Shown: positions 39,764-42,160 of the stretch, piece by piece
How positions within the stretch are numbered: the first letter of the stretch is position 1
How the letters are laid out: every line of letters begins with the position of its first letter
DNA from: Actinomycetota bacterium
GTDB lineage: Bacteria; Actinomycetota; Actinomycetes; Nanopelagicales; Nanopelagicaceae
Length of the DNA: 42,160 nucleotides
NCBI GenBank assembly: GCA_947380835.1
Contig: CANCSL010000004.1
Location: 1-42,160, forward strand
Reading direction: 5' to 3'
The notes under the pieces: model-generated
Told to the model about the DNA's origin: nothing
The model's input: the letters and a program-made list of their open reading frames with translations, nothing else
Database searches by the model: none
Program-made: the position numbers and the translations under genes

Positions 39764-41439
39764 TGAAAATCAGTGGTTCAGTCCCAAAGTGGATTGGCCG
39801 CTTTGCATATCTCGTTGGTCTCTTCGACATGGGTGCAAACCTGTTTCGTCCTATCCGCATTCGTGCACACAAGATCGACCATTATTTGCCGCTGGCAGTT
39901 CACTCAACCGCATTCGCCACAGCATTCTTCACTGGCGTCATTACTCTCATCCTTGCTCGAGGACTGATCAGGCGGAAACGTCGTGCGTGGACTATGAGCC
40001 TCGGCGCACTTGTAATCAGTTTGATCGCAAATGGGCTTCGACTAACCGATCAACCATTCGAAGAGATTCTCTCTGTAGTTCTCATAATTCTTTTAATTGC
40101 CTTTCGGAAAGAGTTCTACGCTAAATCTGACCCCACCACAAAATTGCGTCCGGTCTATGGTTTTTTCTTCGCCTTTATTATCTTCTTCATCTCCGGAATA
40201 CTAATTTTGCTCTTTCGGCATGGCTCCCAGATATCAGGTAGCCCGTCAGTGAAAGATATATTGCTTACTGTCCTTGAGGGATTGGTTGGAATCACAGGTC
40301 CGGTTAAATTCATATCGGACCGCTCTAACGATGCGCTGGGCTTTACTTTGGGAACTTTCGGCATCTTCCTCATATTGATCCCGGTTTGGCTCTACTTCCG
40401 CAGAATTGAACCGACTCCGAAAATGAGTACTAATGAACTTGAAATCGTAAAGAAACTTATAAAGCACGACCTCGAGCAAGATTCGTTGGGTTACTTCGCT
40501 ACTCGGTTGGACAAGAGTGTGATCTGGGCCAAGAACCAGAAAGCTGGCATTGCGTATCGCGTTCAAGGTGGAGTCATGCTGGCCAGCGGTGATCCATTTG
40601 GTGAATACAGCCTTTGGCCAGAAGCAATCGAGGAATTCCTTACCGTTGCCAAAGAGCATGCATGGACGCCGGCGGTTATGGGTGCCAGTGACCACGGTGG
40701 TGAAATCTGGGTTGAAAAGGCGGGGATGCTTGCCATTGATATTGGCGATGAAGCCATTATCAACGTTGCGAACTTCACCCTTGAAGGTCGTTCCATGAGC
40801 AATGTGCGTCAGATGGTCAATCGCATTAAGCGCAAGGGATACACCAGTGACACTTCCAAGTTCTGCGAACTCGAGCCAGCGCTCCAACAGGAAATGCGCG
40901 ACCTGGCGAAGAAGTGGCGCTACGGCGCCCCCGAACGTGGCTTCTCTATGTCGATGGATCGCTTCGGTGAAGAAATAGATCAGGACACTTATATAACGAT
41001 TGCCCGCCAAGATGGAGCTATAAAAGGTTTACTTTATTTCGTTCCATGGACTACCAATCGTCTCTCTCTTGACCGGATGCAAAGAGAAAAAAATACCGAT
41101 CCTGGTGTTAGCGAACTCATGATCGTTTCCACTGTTGAATACGCAGCCGAACATGGGCTAACCCATGTTTCACTTAACTTCGCCGCATTTCGTTCTTTGT
41201 TTGAACGTGCCGATAAAATTAGCGCCGGCCCCATTGTTCGTGGCACGCGAAATATCATCCGCTTGCTCTCCAATTGGTTTCAAGTGGAATCTCTTTACCG
41301 TTTCAATGCCAAGTTTCAGCCCGAGTGGGAAACTCGCTACGTTCTCTATCCGAAGGCGAGCGATGTAGTTACGGTCGGCTGGGCTGCGTTGCGTGCAGAA
41401 AAATTCATTTCTAGTTTCAGGTCACACTCTGTTCGATAG
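39763..41439 (+). CDS. MprF-like membrane protein (phosphatidylglycerol lysyltransferase C-terminal domain, DUF2156)
   Basis: This 558-residue membrane protein has about six hydrophobic segments in the first 215 residues (for example near 42-67, 75-92, 98-113, 130-150 and 190-212). A cytoplasmic synthase domain covers about 230-545. That domain contains the tandem GNAT-like fold of the LPG-synthase C-terminal family: VMLASGDPFG, EKAGMLAIDIGDEAIINV, NFTLEGRSMSNVRQMVNRI and a late LMIVSTVEYAAEHGLTHVSL. Such enzymes transfer an amino acid from aminoacyl-tRNA to a membrane lipid, changing surface charge. The amino acid and lipid here are unknown. The membrane part is much shorter than in S. aureus MprF (about 14 helices). 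It is the third gene of the operon. Confidence 0.9.
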   Translation: MKISGSVPKWIGRFAYLVGLFDMGANLFRPIRIRAHKIDHYLPLAVHSTAFATAFFTGVITLILARGLIRRKRRAWTMSLGALVISLIANGLRLTDQPFEEILSVVLIILLIAFRKEFYAKSDPTTKLRPVYGFFFAFIIFFISGILILLFRHGSQISGSPSVKDILLTVLEGLVGITGPVKFISDRSNDALGFTLGTFGIFLILIPVWLYFRRIEPTPKMSTNELEIVKKLIKHDLEQDSLGYFATRLDKSVIWAKNQKAGIAYRVQGGVMLASGDPFGEYSLWPEAIEEFLTVAKEHAWTPAVMGASDHGGEIWVEKAGMLAIDIGDEAIINVANFTLEGRSMSNVRQMVNRIKRKGYTSDTSKFCELEPALQQEMRDLAKKWRYGAPERGFSMSMDRFGEEIDQDTYITIARQDGAIKGLLYFVPWTTNRLSLDRMQREKNTDPGVSELMIVSTVEYAAEHGLTHVSLNFAAFRSLFERADKISAGPIVRGTRNIIRLLSNWFQVESLYRFNAKFQPEWETRYVLYPKASDVVTVGWAALRAEKFISSFRSHSVR

Positions 41440-41443
41440 CCAA

Positions 41444-42160
41444 CTAATTGTTGGTGGCAACTTCGGGAGTGCATAAGTAGATTGAAGAGTTAGAGGGCGC
41501 CGCGGAATCAATCTGACAGTGAGTGGTAACCCAAGTTTCAATTGTTGAGGTGTTGGCTTGATTTCCGTTATTGCCACCCATGCCGCCGACTAAAACGTAC
41601 TTCAGATCGCCGCTCTTGATTAATTCTTTGAACTTGTCCAAAGTCGGCGAAGGATCTTGGCCATCGAAACCACCAATGGGCAGGACATTTTCGCCAGTAA
41701 CAGTAATAAATGGGGCCGCGCTCATTCCCCCAAAAGTGGCAAGTAAGTACTTCGTTCCCTCGCGATGGAGCTTGAGGTAGGCAATAAGTGTCTTGTCGGC
41801 ACTCTGCCCGAAGCCACCGCCTGCACCACCGAAGCCACCACGAGCGCCACCAGGGAATTGATCGTGGCGATTCGGGTCGCGGAAATTACGCGGATCAAAA
41901 TTGCCAGAGGGAGGTGCACCAAGGGCAGGCGGATTACCTAAACCGAAGGTTGGTACCCCAATTGGTCTGGCACCCCCGGGAGCGCCAAAGCCTGCGCCTT
42001 CAGCGTTTGGGCCAGCCGTGGGATTGATGGAATTGGCGCGATTTTTCACATCAGCAGCCCAAACTGTGGGCGTAGTCAAAAGTGAGCCGGCAATAGCCAG
42101 TGCAAGCACAGATTTCATCGCTGCATTTCGAGAAATGAAGAGAAAGAGAATTGCTACGGC
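41444..42160 (-). CDS. Glycosyltransferase family 39 protein, YkcB-type C-terminal part, cut by window edge
   Basis: The reading frame is open from 41444 to the right edge (239 codons). The ATG at 42118 looks like the start of a small secreted protein, but the frame continues upstream as AVAILFLFISRNAA, a membrane helix. This is therefore the tail of a larger membrane protein. It has a last helix (VLALAIAGSLLTTPTVWAA), then an extracytoplasmic Gly/Pro/Asn-rich linker (FGGAGGGFG), then the YkcA/B-type C-terminal domain: LIAYLKLHREGTKYLLATF, VLPIGGFDGQDPSPTLDKF and YVLVGGMGG. Such enzymes move sugars from polyprenyl-phosphate carriers to envelope acceptors. It converges with the MprF-like gene across a 4-base gap. 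Confidence 0.82.
   Translation of the reverse strand, partial: AVAILFLFISRNAAMKSVLALAIAGSLLTTPTVWAADVKNRANSINPTAGPNAEGAGFGAPGGARPIGVPTFGLGNPPALGAPPSGNFDPRNFRDPNRHDQFPGGARGGFGGAGGGFGQSADKTLIAYLKLHREGTKYLLATFGGMSAAPFITVTGENVLPIGGFDGQDPSPTLDKFKELIKSGDLKYVLVGGMGGNNGNQANTSTIETWVTTHCQIDSAAPSNSSIYLCTPEVATNN

Noticed and set aside
40246..41010. 254-codon minus-strand open frame opposite the MprF-like gene
   Set aside because: It is a shadow frame with no start signal; the plus-strand product is a recognisable DUF2156 protein.
1..42160. tRNA, rRNA, CRISPR arrays, insertion sequences, prophage or defence islands
   Set aside because: The gaps are all 152 bases or shorter and mostly under 60. No direct-repeat array, transposase or cloverleaf was seen.

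Overview
This window looks like part of the chromosome of a small-genome actinobacterium of moderate GC content. A streamlined aquatic lineage such as the freshwater acI group (Nanopelagicales) would fit, but that is inference. The actinobacterial signs are direct: a 32-codon bS22 ribosomal protein gene beside proC; an XPB-type helicase with its helicase-associated partner; and the gene run radA, mutY / clpC, lysS, coaX, panC, folK, folB, folP, folE, ftsH, hpt, tilS, which from memory mirrors the mycobacterial and streptomycete order. There are no mobile elements, rRNA, tRNA or CRISPR arrays, and no gap without a gene exceeds about 155 bases.

Layout. Positions 1-6949 hold a histidine phosphatase cut by the left edge, a HAD phosphatase, a helicase-associated protein, an M20 peptidase and XPB on the plus strand, then a glutaredoxin-like protein and a small unknown on the minus strand. 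Positions 6985-12184 hold a large secreted metallopeptidase/propeller protein, bS22, a secreted repeat protein, proC and a cysteine-rich protein. Positions 12212-14427 are radA-mutY. From 14424 to 32060 almost everything is on the minus strand: clpC, an ArgA-like acetyltransferase, lysS, the NAD (nadB, nadC), CoA (panC, coaX) and folate (folE, folP, folB, folK) genes, ftsH, hpt, tilS, an NlpC/P60 wall hydrolase and an ABC exporter pair. Positions 32090-37872 hold metZ, ctaB, a dacB-type carboxypeptidase, an EamA transporter, a TrmH methyltransferase and a TPR protein. Positions 37968-41439 hold a tight three-gene envelope operon (Tat-exported NodB-fold protein, exported YVTN propeller, MprF-like membrane synthase). 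A YkcB-type glycosyltransferase runs off the right edge.

Two genome-scale habits stand out. First, eleven start codons have a TANNNT -10 box only 6-8 nt upstream and no Shine-Dalgarno, which predicts leaderless mRNAs. Second, five of the six convergent gene pairs overlap at their 3' ends and the sixth is 4 nt apart, leaving almost no room for intrinsic terminators.

The least understood part is the envelope operon. Its first protein lacks the aspartate pair of the NodB catalytic motif, and a perfect 14-bp palindrome sits just upstream of its predicted -10 box.
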